64,000 nt of DNA from CALMKX01 sp036274895 (GTDB lineage: Bacteria; Acidobacteriota; Thermoanaerobaculia; Multivoradales; SZUA-115). The stretch is taken from contig DASUEU010000004.1 in assembly GCA_036274895.1 (NCBI GenBank), positions 80,845 to 144,844 on the forward strand, written 5' to 3'. Both the position numbers and the translations under genes were made by a program. Position 1 is the first letter of the stretch; each line of letters begins with the position of its first letter. Below the pieces are notes generated by a model. It was not told the DNA's origin. It ran no database searches and was given only the letters and a program-made list of their open reading frames with translations. Positions 9,608 to 17,640 of the stretch are shown here, piece after piece.

Positions 9608-9985
9608 ATGGACTCTTCATCTTCGCTCTCTCCCGACGGCTCTGCCGAGCCCGGCTCGGCAGAGCCGGATCGCTCGGAGTCGGCCAATCGAGCACGCCAG
9701 GAGATGCCCATCTTTACGCGCACTTTCGACCTGCTGACCTGGCTCCTGCCGATCAGCAACCATTTCCCGCGCGCGCACCGGCACTCCGTGACCCGGCGGT
9801 TGCTCGACGCAGCCTTCGACCTGCGAGAGCGGTTGGAGGAAGCGAATCTGCGCCGCGGTGTGGCGCGGCTCACCAGCCTCAACCAGGCGGATGAAGCGTT
9901 GGCCCGCCTGCGGCTCTACCTGCGGCTCGGCCACCGCTGGGGCGCTCCAGGAGTTCTGCATCTCGCTCTTCCCGGAGCTCGTTGA
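9608..9985 (+). pseudogene. avd: Truncated Avd, DGR accessory variability determinant
   Basis: A 125-aa frame. The core begins at MPIFTRTFDLLTWLLP (internal ATG at 9704) and runs through RLLDAAFDLRERLEEANLR to LRLYLRLGHRWG. It matches Avd, the four-helix protein that binds the DGR reverse transcriptase and template RNA. After HRWG (about 9943) the family continues for some 30 residues, but here the frame ends in an unrelated 13-residue tail. The start at 9608 adds a 32-residue Ser/Glu-rich leader containing a perfect hairpin at DNA level. The reverse transcriptase and template repeat that normally follow are missing. The family call is firm; whether the stub is functional is doubtful. Confidence 0.82.
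9638..9666. repeat. Perfect 14-bp inverted repeat downstream of the VR
   Basis: GGCTCTGCCGAGCC, a single C, then GGCTCGGCAGAGCC. It lies about 80 bp past the VR, inside the leader of the avd frame. Several DGRs need a hairpin or cruciform just downstream of the VR for efficient retrohoming, so this could be the target-recognition element. It could also be an unrelated palindrome. Confidence 0.55.
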
Positions 9986-10139
9986 CGAGGGCCGAAACGT
10001 CGATTTCCAGGACCGCGCCCCGCGCTGCGGCGAGTCGCTGGCGCCGCCGCTGTCCTACTCGTGCGAGGTCGGCCAGGTGGGCGCTGAGCAAGACCTGGCC
10101 GTGGCTCATGGTGGTTCGCGAGCGGGGAGGCTAGGACAG
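9944..10139. other. Unassigned segment after the avd break point
   Basis: About 200 bp between the avd truncation and the next repeat. On the minus strand a frame opens with ATG at 10109 (SHGQVLLSAHLADLARVG, later AVLEIDVSALVNELREERD), but it runs on antisense into avd. It could be the remnant of another gene joined to avd by a deletion. I do not recognise it, and see no reverse transcriptase motif or template-like repeat in it. Confidence 0.3.
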
Positions 10140-10140
10140 G

Positions 10141-10167
10141 AGGGCCGACACGTTGGGCGGCCCCTAC
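10141..10167. repeat. Single 27-bp palindromic repeat
   Basis: Same family as the pair at 6356-6432 (24 of 27 bases match the copy at 6406). It stands 30 bp before the DnaC-like gene. With the pair at 6356 it brackets the TIR-NACHT/avd island. Confidence 0.7.
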
Positions 10168-10196
10168 AGGATCCCCCATTTGCTACCATCCCCCCG

Positions 10197-10985
10197 ATGG
10201 TCGAGCCCCTCGCAGACGAATGCCCCCGCTGCCTCGGCAAGGGCTGGGTGGTGGTTGCCGACGGCGGCGCGGGCACGGCGCGACCTTGTGAGTGCCGCCT
10301 CCAGGCGATGGGGCCGCGCCTGCTCGAGGCCTCCGGGATCCCGGCCCAGTACCGCGCCTGCTCCCTCGAGAGCTTCCGTTCCAGCCATCCCGACCCGGCC
10401 GCCCGTGACCAGCTGACCCGGGCCTTGGCCGAGAGCCGGGCTTACGTCGAGGGCTTCCTGCGCCCGGATGGGCGCTTCGGAGAGAGCGGGCTGATCTACG
10501 TGGGGCCGACCGGCGCGGGCAAGACCCATCTGGCCGCCGCGGTGGCCACGGCCCTGATCGAGCGCTACCGGGTGCGCTGCCGCTTCGTCGAGTTCACCGC
10601 CCTGGTGCACGAGATCCAGTCGACCTTCTCGCCCAACGCCGGGGGCTCGAAGGGGGAGATCCTCGAGCCGGTGATGGAGGCCGAGCTGCTGGTGCTCGAC
10701 GAGCTGGGGGCGCAGCGGCCCACACCCTGGGTGCAGGACCTGCTCTACCTGATCATCAACACCCGCTACACCGAGCGCCGGCCGACGATCTTCACCACCA
10801 ACTACCGCCTGGCCGAGGCCACCGCCGCCCGGCCCGGTGCTGGCGAGGCCGTGGATACCCTGGCCTATCGCCTGCCCGCCACCCTGGTCAGCCGTCTCTT
10901 CGAGATGGCCAAACCGATCCAGCTCGACGCCGTCTCGGACTACCGGCGCGAAGTGCGCAACGTCTCCTTCCGCACCGATCGATGA
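10197..10985 (+). CDS. DnaC/IstB-like AAA+ ATPase
   Basis: A 262-aa protein. A short N-terminal Cys-rich segment (CPRCLGKGW, then CEC) that may bind zinc precedes an AAA+ domain with Walker A GPTGAGKTH, Walker B LLVLDELGAQ and the sensor region IFTTNYR. This is the layout of DnaC-type replication proteins that load DnaB helicase, and of primosomal DnaI-like proteins. There is no transposase beside it, so an IstB role is unlikely. The stop overlaps the start of the SpoIID-like gene (ATGA), so the two form a translationally coupled pair. Confidence 0.8.
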   Translation: MVEPLADECPRCLGKGWVVVADGGAGTARPCECRLQAMGPRLLEASGIPAQYRACSLESFRSSHPDPAARDQLTRALAESRAYVEGFLRPDGRFGESGLIYVGPTGAGKTHLAAAVATALIERYRVRCRFVEFTALVHEIQSTFSPNAGGSKGEILEPVMEAELLVLDELGAQRPTPWVQDLLYLIINTRYTERRPTIFTTNYRLAEATAARPGAGEAVDTLAYRLPATLVSRLFEMAKPIQLDAVSDYRREVRNVSFRTDR

Positions 10986-12889
10986 AGCCGGACCCTCGCG
11001 GCAGCCACGGCCGAGCCGGCGCCAGCCTGGCCCTCGCCCTGGTCCTCGCCGCCTGTAGCGCCGACCGGCCCCGGCCGGAGGCGGCGGTGGTGGTGGTGGA
11101 GCCGGCCCTGCCCTCGGTCCTGGCGCCCCGCCTCACCAGCCCGCCGCTCGGCGAGATCGTTCTGCCCGACCTGCCGAAGCGCGCAACCGCGCCGGCCGCG
11201 GACCGACCTGCCGAACCGATCGGCGTGCGCATCGGCCTCGCCGGCGACCTCGCCGCGGTCACCTGGCCCTGCTGCACCCCGGGGCTGGCGGTCGAGTTGG
11301 CGAGCGAGCGCTTGCTCATCGAGGGCGCTTTCGAAGTAGTCCCCGAGAGTCCGGGCAAGGGCGGCTTCCACCACCGGCTGCAGGTCGCGGCGCTGCGCGA
11401 CGAGGAGGCGGCCACCGACCTGGCGCGGCGGCTGGCGGCGGCGACCGGCCAGAGCGCGGAGGCCCACTACGACCCCAGCGTCGACCTCTACCGCGTGCGG
11501 GTGGGCCGCTTCGCCAGCCGTGCCGAGGCCGAAGCGCTCAAGAAGCGCGGCATCCCCGGCCTCGCCGCCGGCTTCCTGGTCGCCGAGCCGGCCCTGGGGC
11601 AGGAGGACGTCGGCCTCCTGCTGCGCCAGGGCTCCGAGGTCCGGCGGGTGGGCGGCAGGAGGTTGGTGCTGGTGCCTCCGGAGGGGCAAGCCCTCACCTG
11701 GCAAGGCCAGCGCTACCGGGGCCGCCTGGTCGTTCACCTCAACCCAAGAGGCAGCCTCAACGTGGTCAACGAGCTGCCTCTCGAGGGCTATTTGCGGGGG
11801 GTGGTGCCCAAGGAGCTGGGGCCGGAGGCCTATCCCCGCCTGGAGGCTCTGAAAGCCCAGGCGGTAGCGGCCCGCACCTACACGTTGCGCAACCTGGGCC
11901 TCTTCGAGCTCGAGGGCTACGACCTCTGCGCCACTCCCCGCTGCCAGGTCTACGGTGGTCTCGACGTCGAGCATCCGCTGTCCGATCGCGCCGTGGCGGA
12001 GACCGTCGACCAGGTGCTGATCTTCGACGGCCGGCCGATCGAGTCGTTCTACACGGCCAGCTGCGGGGGGCATACCGAGGACGTGAGGGTGGTCTTCCCG
12101 AACAAGCGGGCGGCCTATCTGCACGCGGTACCCTGCGTCGAAGCCGGAGAGGTACGCCTCGGGGGCTCACAACGCCCGGGTGCCCTCTTTCCGGCCGGGC
12201 TGGCCGAGGCCGTCGAGGCCGCAGAGAGCCGGGGTCAGCTCCAGCGCCAGGAGTTGATCTACCTCTCCCGGCGCAGCGGTGGGCTGGTGGTGCTCGACCA
12301 GGGGATCGAGACGCGGCTGGCCCTGCCAGCCAAGGTGGCGACCTTCCGCCGCGACGGCGGGCGCCTGGTCGCCGGGGAGTTGCGCCTGGCCGCCGGCGAC
12401 CGCCTGGTCGCCCTGCGTTCCGGTGCCCAGCTGCTGGCCCTGCTGCAAGAACAGGAAGCGGCGGCTTTCCCCCGCGACCGCGCCGCGTCGCTGCGCCTGT
12501 GGACCCGCACCAAGACCGAAGGGGAGCTGGCGGCACGGGTCTCCGATCGCTTTCCGGGCTTTCCCTTCCGCGGCTTCGAGGTGCTGGAACGCGGTGTCTC
12601 GGGACGGGTGGGCAAGCTGCGCCTGCTCGGGTTCGGGGGCAAGTCCGAGGTCGTGACCGGGCTCGAGGTGCGCTTCCTCCTCGACCTGCCCGAGACCCTC
12701 TTCACCGTCGAGCGCGACAAGGGAGGCCGGGGCCGTCACAGCTGGGTGTTCAAGGGGCAGGGCTGGGGGCACGGCGTGGGGCTGTGCCAGACCGGGGCCT
12801 TCTCCATGGCCGGTCGTGGCGCGAGCTACCGGGACATCCTCGCTCACTACTACCGCAGCGCGCAGCTGGCTCGCGTGCGCCGGAGCTGA
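10982..12889 (+). CDS. SpoIID/LytB-like lipoprotein with SPOR domain
   Basis: A 635-aa protein. A lipoprotein signal with lipobox LAAC puts the lipidated Cys at residue 25. A SPOR-like peptidoglycan-binding segment lies at about 119-190 (HHRLQVAALRDEEAATDLA, then LYRVRVGRF). The SpoIID core begins at about 225 (EGYLRGVVPKEL, AQAVAARTYTLRN, SFYTASCGGHTED) and closes at the C-terminus with GQGWGHGVGLCQTGA. SpoIID is a lytic transglycosylase acting on denuded glycan strands, and SPOR domains bind the same material, so a role in cell-wall remodelling or division is likely. It is coupled to the DnaC-like gene by a 4-bp overlap. Confidence 0.87.
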   Translation: MKPDPRGSHGRAGASLALALVLAACSADRPRPEAAVVVVEPALPSVLAPRLTSPPLGEIVLPDLPKRATAPAADRPAEPIGVRIGLAGDLAAVTWPCCTPGLAVELASERLLIEGAFEVVPESPGKGGFHHRLQVAALRDEEAATDLARRLAAATGQSAEAHYDPSVDLYRVRVGRFASRAEAEALKKRGIPGLAAGFLVAEPALGQEDVGLLLRQGSEVRRVGGRRLVLVPPEGQALTWQGQRYRGRLVVHLNPRGSLNVVNELPLEGYLRGVVPKELGPEAYPRLEALKAQAVAARTYTLRNLGLFELEGYDLCATPRCQVYGGLDVEHPLSDRAVAETVDQVLIFDGRPIESFYTASCGGHTEDVRVVFPNKRAAYLHAVPCVEAGEVRLGGSQRPGALFPAGLAEAVEAAESRGQLQRQELIYLSRRSGGLVVLDQGIETRLALPAKVATFRRDGGRLVAGELRLAAGDRLVALRSGAQLLALLQEQEAAAFPRDRAASLRLWTRTKTEGELAARVSDRFPGFPFRGFEVLERGVSGRVGKLRLLGFGGKSEVVTGLEVRFLLDLPETLFTVERDKGGRGRHSWVFKGQGWGHGVGLCQTGAFSMAGRGASYRDILAHYYRSAQLARVRRS

Positions 12890-12973
12890 GCGGGAACGGT
12901 CCGCGGCCGGGAAACACCTATACTGTAGAAGCTCGAGACCCACCACGACACGTCCTTCGAGGAGACTCCCGAC

Positions 12974-14761
12974 ATGAGAGCCACCTTCCTGATCCGCGCT
13001 TCCCTGCTCGTAGCGACCCTCCTGATCCCGAGCCTGGCTCTCGCCCAGGAGGCTCCCTTGCGGGTGGGACCTCCTGCCGTCGAGACCGTGGCGATCCCCC
13101 CGCCCCTGCGCCTCGCCGAGCGCGCCGACGCCGCCCCCCTGGCCTCGCTGGCGCCGGCCCTCGAGCAGGAATCGGCCCGGCTCGCGGCCCTGGCCCTGCG
13201 TAACCGCCAGCGCCAGCTGCCGCTGCAGAACGGCATCGCGCGGGATCTGCCCCGCCTCGAGCGCCTGCGGATCCAGCCCGGCGCCGTCCAGCTGTCGCAG
13301 CGGGCGGCGGGTGGCCTGCTCGAGCGCACGGCCGAGGGTCGGCTGGTGTGGGGCACCGAAGTGCGGGTAGCGGATGCCTGGCGCCTGCGCCTCCACCTCT
13401 CGGCGGTGGCTTTGCCGCCTGGCTCGCGGCTGTGGGTCTGGGGCGAGCAGGAGACGGTGGGCCCCTTCGGCCTCGAGCTCAAGGGCCCGGATGGCGACCT
13501 CTGGACGCCCTCGGTCGGCGGCAACGTCATCCGGCTGGAGGTCGAGATGCCGGCTTCGGGCGGTGAAGCCGGCTTCCTGGTCGACCGGGTGCTTCAGCTC
13601 TTCGAGCTGGATGCCACCGGCGCGGCCGTGACCGGCCAGTCGGTCGCCGGGGCTCCCTGTCTCGAGGACGTGCAGTGCATCAACAGCTCGGTCTTCGACG
13701 TGGTCGACCTCGCCCAGGCGGCCATCGCCCACATCCAGTTCATCGACGGTGGCTCGGGCTTCATCTGCTCGGGCGGTCTGCTCAACGACCAGGCGTCCTC
13801 CGGGATACCGTGGTTCCTGACCGCCAACCACTGCTTCGACAACCAGTCCGCGGCCTCGACCCTGGAGGCGTTTTTCGACTTCTTCTCGGCCACTTGCGAC
13901 GGCGCGGCGCCGAGCCTCGGCTCCCTGCCGCGGGCCAGCGGTTCGACCCTGATGGCCACCGGCTCACTCGGCCTGGGCATGTCGGATTACACCTTCCTGC
14001 GCCTGTCGAGCGTGCCCGGCAATCGGGTCTTCCTGGGTTGGAACGCCAACACCGCGGTCACCACCAACGGCACCACCCTGCATCGCATCTCTCACCCCAT
14101 GGGGTTGAAGCAGCACTATTCGCAGAACCACGTGGACACGGGCGCCATCACCTGCTCGGGAGCACCCCGGCCGACCTTCATCTATGCCACCTACGACACC
14201 GGCCTGGGCAACCGAGGCGGCACCTTCGGCGGCAGCTCGGGTTCGCCGTTGATTCGTGCCGGCGGTCAGGTGGTCGGTCAGCTGACCGGTGGCTGCGGCC
14301 CCAACCCCAGCGACGGCTGCGACTACGACAACGCCGACGTGGACGGCGCCTTCGCCTCGACCTTCCCCGCGGTCGAGCCCTTCCTCGCCGGCACCGGCAC
14401 GGGCTGCGTCGCGAACGCCACGACCATGTGTCTGGTCAGCGATCGCTTCCAGATCGAGATCAACTTCAACTCCGGTCCGCCCCAGAACCTCGCCGGCGAC
14501 GGCATGGTGGTGCCCCTGGGCTCGGACAACTCGGGCATGTTCTACTTCTTCGCCGCGGACAACTGGGAGATGCTGGTCAAAGTGCTCAACGCCTGCCCGC
14601 TCAACAACCGCTACTGGGTGTTCTTCGCGGCCACGACCAACGTCGGGTTCACCCTCACGGTCACGGATACCGACAACGGCACCGCCAAGACCTACACCAA
14701 CCCGATCGGCATGGCGGCGCTGCCGGTGCAGGACACCAACGCCTTCGCCACCTGTCCGTAG
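12974..14761 (+). CDS. Exported trypsin-fold serine protease
   Basis: A 595-aa preproprotein with signal peptide (about 1-25, cut after LALA). A propeptide of about 200 residues is followed by a chymotrypsin-fold protease resembling lysyl/arginyl endopeptidases. The catalytic triad is visible as His in LTANHCF (about 285), Asp in GMSDYTFLRL (about 336) and Ser in GGSSGSPL (about 422). Several Cys (CLEDVQC, ICSG, TCDG) suggest disulphides. The last 120 residues form a separate domain (CLVSDRFQIEINFNS) typical of secreted proteins in this group. A GGAG Shine-Dalgarno stands 10 bp before the ATG. It probably digests extracellular protein. It converges on the nitrilase-family gene with 19 bp between. 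Confidence 0.86.
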   Translation: MRATFLIRASLLVATLLIPSLALAQEAPLRVGPPAVETVAIPPPLRLAERADAAPLASLAPALEQESARLAALALRNRQRQLPLQNGIARDLPRLERLRIQPGAVQLSQRAAGGLLERTAEGRLVWGTEVRVADAWRLRLHLSAVALPPGSRLWVWGEQETVGPFGLELKGPDGDLWTPSVGGNVIRLEVEMPASGGEAGFLVDRVLQLFELDATGAAVTGQSVAGAPCLEDVQCINSSVFDVVDLAQAAIAHIQFIDGGSGFICSGGLLNDQASSGIPWFLTANHCFDNQSAASTLEAFFDFFSATCDGAAPSLGSLPRASGSTLMATGSLGLGMSDYTFLRLSSVPGNRVFLGWNANTAVTTNGTTLHRISHPMGLKQHYSQNHVDTGAITCSGAPRPTFIYATYDTGLGNRGGTFGGSSGSPLIRAGGQVVGQLTGGCGPNPSDGCDYDNADVDGAFASTFPAVEPFLAGTGTGCVANATTMCLVSDRFQIEINFNSGPPQNLAGDGMVVPLGSDNSGMFYFFAADNWEMLVKVLNACPLNNRYWVFFAATTNVGFTLTVTDTDNGTAKTYTNPIGMAALPVQDTNAFATCP

Positions 14762-14780
14762 GGGAACGCCCGGGCGCGCG

Positions 14781-15539
14781 CTAGCGGCGGTCCTTCAAGA
14801 AGGGCAGCCGCGCGCGCGTCTCGGCCACGACGGCCGGGTCGACCTCGGCCAGCAGCATGGTCTCGCCGCGGGATGCCGAGGCCAGCGTCTCGCCCATCGG
14901 GTCGACGATGCGGCTGTCGCCGACGTAGACCAGCCGCCCTCCCTCGCCCACCCGGTTCACCGCCACCACGTAAGCCTGGTTCTCGATCGCCCGCGCCGTG
15001 GCGAGGCTCACCCAGTGGTGGCGCCGGGTCTCGGGCCAGTTGGCCACCACCAGGTAGGCGTCCGTCTCCGGGGCCACGGCCCAGAATTCGTCCGCGAAGC
15101 GCAGGTCGTAGCAGACGAAGAGGGAGAAGCGTACGCCCTCGATCGAAACCGTCACCCGCTCGCTGCCGGCTTCGAAGTGATCCTGCTCGCCGGCGTAGGT
15201 GAAGGGGTGGAGCTTGGCGTAGCGGTGGAGCTCGCCGCCCGGGCCGGCCACCAGCAGGGTGTTGGTCGGCCGCTCGGCTCCGGGGGCCCGCTCGGGCAGC
15301 GAGCCCGCGAGCCAGCAGCCCAGGCGCCGGGCCTGGCGGACGAGGAAGTCCGTCGAAGGCCCCCCGGGCGGCTCGGCCGTACGCTCGGTCGCCATCGAGA
15401 AGCCGCAGGCGTACATCTCGGGCAGGGTGATCAGGCGGGCGCCGGCCGCGGCAGCCCGCTCGAGCCAAGGTGTGAGCCGGGCGAAGTTGCCCGGTGGGTC
15501 TTCCCACAGGATGTCGGTCTGGAGGGCGGCGACGCGCAT
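14781..15539 (-). CDS. Carbon-nitrogen hydrolase, probable omega-amidase
   Basis: A 252-aa nitrilase-superfamily enzyme. The catalytic Glu-Lys-Cys triad is visible in TLPEMYACGF, AKLHPFTYAGE and FVCYDLRF. The closest pattern is omega-amidase (YafV/Nit2 type), which hydrolyses alpha-ketoglutaramate or alpha-ketosuccinamate to the 2-oxoacid and ammonia. The aminotransferase just upstream (60 bp) is of the glutamine-transaminase type, and the two would form the glutamine transaminase/omega-amidase route used in methionine salvage. ATG at 15539 is preferred to the upstream in-frame start because it opens the family's N-terminus (MRVAALQTD). Confidence 0.86.
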   Translation of the reverse strand: MRVAALQTDILWEDPPGNFARLTPWLERAAAAGARLITLPEMYACGFSMATERTAEPPGGPSTDFLVRQARRLGCWLAGSLPERAPGAERPTNTLLVAGPGGELHRYAKLHPFTYAGEQDHFEAGSERVTVSIEGVRFSLFVCYDLRFADEFWAVAPETDAYLVVANWPETRRHHWVSLATARAIENQAYVVAVNRVGEGGRLVYVGDSRIVDPMGETLASASRGETMLLAEVDPAVVAETRARLPFLKDRR

Positions 15540-15599
15540 GACGGGAGGATGGCCGATCGGCAGGCGCCCTGGCAAGCCCTCCGTCGCCCGGGGCCGAGG

Positions 15600-16769
15600 C
15601 TAACCGAAGCTACGTCCAGCCCGCCAGGCCAGCAACCGTTCCACCGCCCGGTCGATCGTCTCCTCGTCCTTGCAGAAGGCGAAGCGGAGCCAGGGGCGGC
15701 CGTGCTCTTTGTTGAGGTAGAAGGGGCTGGCCGGGATGGCGGCCACTCCGGCCTGCTCGGGCAGGAGCCGGGACAGCTCGAGGTCGTCGTCGAAGCCCAG
15801 GGGCCGGATGTCGGCGAGCACGAAGTAGGTGCCTTCCGGGGCCTGGACGCCGAACCCGGCTTCGGCGAGGCCGCGGCAGAGGCGGTCGCGCCGGCTGCGG
15901 TAGCGGGCGAGGTAGTCCTCGAAGTAGTCGTCGCCAGCGGCCAGGGCCTTGGCCATCGCCACCTGGAAGGGAGTCGCCTGGCAGAAGATCACGAACTGAT
16001 GGGCCGCCCGCAGGGCCTGCGTCAGCTCCGGGGGGCCGCAGCTCCAGCCGATCTTCCAGCCGGTCAGGCTGAAGGTCTTGCCGGCCGAGGAGATGGTCAC
16101 TGTGCGCTCGCGCATCCCGGGCAGGGAGGCGAGAGGAAGGTGCTCCCCCTCGAAGACCAGGTGCTCGTAGACCTCGTCCGAGACGGCGATCAGGTCGTGC
16201 CGGCAGCACAGCTGTGCTACCGCTTCCAACTCGTCGCGGGTGTGCACTCTGCCGGTGGGATTCTGCGGCGTGTTGAGCAGCAGCAGCCGGGTGCGGGGGG
16301 TGATCGCCGCCGCCAGCTCGGCCGGGTCGAAGCGGAAGCCCGGCTCGCGCAGGGTGACGGCTCGCACGGTGGCCCCGGCCATCGCGGCCCCGGCCAGATA
16401 GGAGTCGTAGAAGGGCTCGAAGAGCACCACCTCGTCGCCGGGATCGCAGAAGGCCTGGAAGGTACAGAACAGGGCCTCGGTGGCGCCAGCGTAGACGGTG
16501 ACCTCCGCCTCCGGGTCGAAGCTCTGGCCATAGAACCGCTTGCGCTGCGCGGCGATGGCCTCGACCAGCTCGGGGAGGCCAAAGCTGCGGCTGTACTGGT
16601 TGCGCCCCGCGCGGATGGCCTCGACGGCGGCTTGCTTGACGAAGTCCGGGCCGTCGAAGTTGGGGGCTCCCTGGCCGAGGTTGATGGCCCCGAAGCGAGT
16701 GGCGAGCTGGTTGATTTCCGAGAAGATCGAGGTGCCGAAGCCGGCGACGCGGTGGGCGGGCCGGCTCAC
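15600..16769 (-). CDS. PLP-dependent aminotransferase, glutamine/kynurenine type
   Basis: A 389-aa fold-type I aminotransferase. It shows NLGQGAPNFDGPDFV near the N-terminus, LLLNTPQNPTGRV in the middle, the PLP Lys in SSAGKTFSLTGWKIG, and the substrate-carboxylate Arg in the last third (WLRFAFCKDEE). Motifs match kynurenine aminotransferase/glutamine transaminase K and YbdL, which often accept methionine and aromatic 2-oxoacids with glutamine as donor. The omega-amidase partner follows directly. Its start overlaps the double-HTH regulator upstream by 4 bp, so the three genes form one operon. Confidence 0.88.
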   Translation of the reverse strand: MSRPAHRVAGFGTSIFSEINQLATRFGAINLGQGAPNFDGPDFVKQAAVEAIRAGRNQYSRSFGLPELVEAIAAQRKRFYGQSFDPEAEVTVYAGATEALFCTFQAFCDPGDEVVLFEPFYDSYLAGAAMAGATVRAVTLREPGFRFDPAELAAAITPRTRLLLLNTPQNPTGRVHTRDELEAVAQLCCRHDLIAVSDEVYEHLVFEGEHLPLASLPGMRERTVTISSAGKTFSLTGWKIGWSCGPPELTQALRAAHQFVIFCQATPFQVAMAKALAAGDDYFEDYLARYRSRRDRLCRGLAEAGFGVQAPEGTYFVLADIRPLGFDDDLELSRLLPEQAGVAAIPASPFYLNKEHGRPWLRFAFCKDEETIDRAVERLLAWRAGRSFG

Positions 16770-17227
16770 GGGTAGTCGTCCAGCTCCTGGAAGGGCAAGC
16801 CGCAGGGGTAGAAGAGGTTGAAGACCGGCTGCTCGATTGCCTCGGCGAAGCCCAGGAAGAGCGGTCCGTATTTCTCGATCGGGGAGGTGCCCGTCTCGAC
16901 CGTCTGGTACTCCTCGACGCTGATTCCCATGGCCTCGGCGATCTCTTGCGGAGCTTTGCCGCGCCGCTCGCGGTGCTGGCGGATCAGCTGCGCGGCCTGA
17001 CCGGCCTTGCAGTCGGCGAAGCGCCCGCTCTCGGCGAGCAGGCGCGAGGTCGGAGTCTCGAGGGAGATGGCGATCTGTGCCAGGCGGTGGCCCCAGTCCT
17101 CGGCCGGCGTGGTGCCCGCTTCGATGTCCTGGTACTCGGCGGCCGGAATGCCCAGCCGGGTAGCGGTCTCCTCGACCGTCAGCCCCTTCTTCTCACGTTC
17201 TTTCCTGAGGACGTCGCCTTGCTTCAT
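16766..17227 (-). CDS. Regulator with two tandem XRE/Cro-type HTH domains
   Basis: A 153-aa protein built from two similar halves. One HTH is at about 5-60 (LRKEREKKGLTVEETATRLG, AAEYQDIEAGTTP) and the second at about 80-135 (IRQHRERRGKAPQEIAEAMG, VEEYQTVETGTSP). This internal duplication suggests one polypeptide could bind a repeated operator without dimerising. There is no ligand or protease domain. It heads the operon of aminotransferase and omega-amidase, overlapping the former by 4 bp, so it may control that operon. A role as an antitoxin-like regulator is an alternative. Confidence 0.75.
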   Translation of the reverse strand: MKQGDVLRKEREKKGLTVEETATRLGIPAAEYQDIEAGTTPAEDWGHRLAQIAISLETPTSRLLAESGRFADCKAGQAAQLIRQHRERRGKAPQEIAEAMGISVEEYQTVETGTSPIEKYGPLFLGFAEAIEQPVFNLFYPCGLPFQELDDYP

Positions 17228-17640
17228 GGGTCGGATCTCCCCTCCGGTTGGTGGGTCCCTCAGTGGCGGCGCCGGGCTTCGGCCGGTCGCCCGAAGGATA
17301 CTCCCTAAGGATGCATTGCCACGCTCTGGCGTGACAGTGCACTATAGGAGAGATCGCCTTGCACACGCCTTGCTAGATAAGGGTCGCAACCCTGGTCTTC
17401 TCGGCAGGTCTCGGCTTCTGAATGAAGTTCTACCCATGAATTTTATGGGAAAGAGTGCGAAATATGGGTATCCCTGGCTATTCGAAAGGGATCTAGCTGG
17501 AGCAGTCGATGATCGAAGTGACTTTGAGTCTGAAGCCAACCGGGCCGGAGGGGCCGGCCCGGTCTGGAGCCTCGACAGGCTCGGAGAATTGCAGAACCAC
17601 ACCGTGACGAGGCGTTGACGTCAACCGAGGAGGTCCTACC
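17228..17640. other. AT-richer divergent intergenic region with two leader hairpins
   Basis: A 413-bp region between the double-HTH regulator and the haloperoxidase. It is clearly less GC-rich than its surroundings (especially 17300-17510), and no coding frame is convincing. Near its right end two hairpins lie in tandem: 17540-17562 (9-bp stem CCGGGCCGG with a 5-nt loop) and 17567-17582 (6-bp stem GAGCCT with loop CGAC). Both would be in the 5' leader of the haloperoxidase mRNA, whose start follows an AGGAGG sequence. Promoters for both flanking operons are expected here, but I cannot place them with confidence. Confidence 0.5.

Noticed and set aside
9577..10196. DGR template repeat or reverse transcriptase after avd
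   Set aside because: No stretch resembles 9451-9555 with AAC runs, and no reverse transcriptase motif occurs in any frame.
10197..10985. IstB transposition helper of an insertion sequence
   Set aside because: No transposase or terminal inverted repeats flank it; it is coupled to a SpoIID-like gene.
14289..16775. 828-codon plus-strand frame across the protease end, nitrilase and aminotransferase genes
   Set aside because: It runs in another frame or antisense through three genes with clear active sites.
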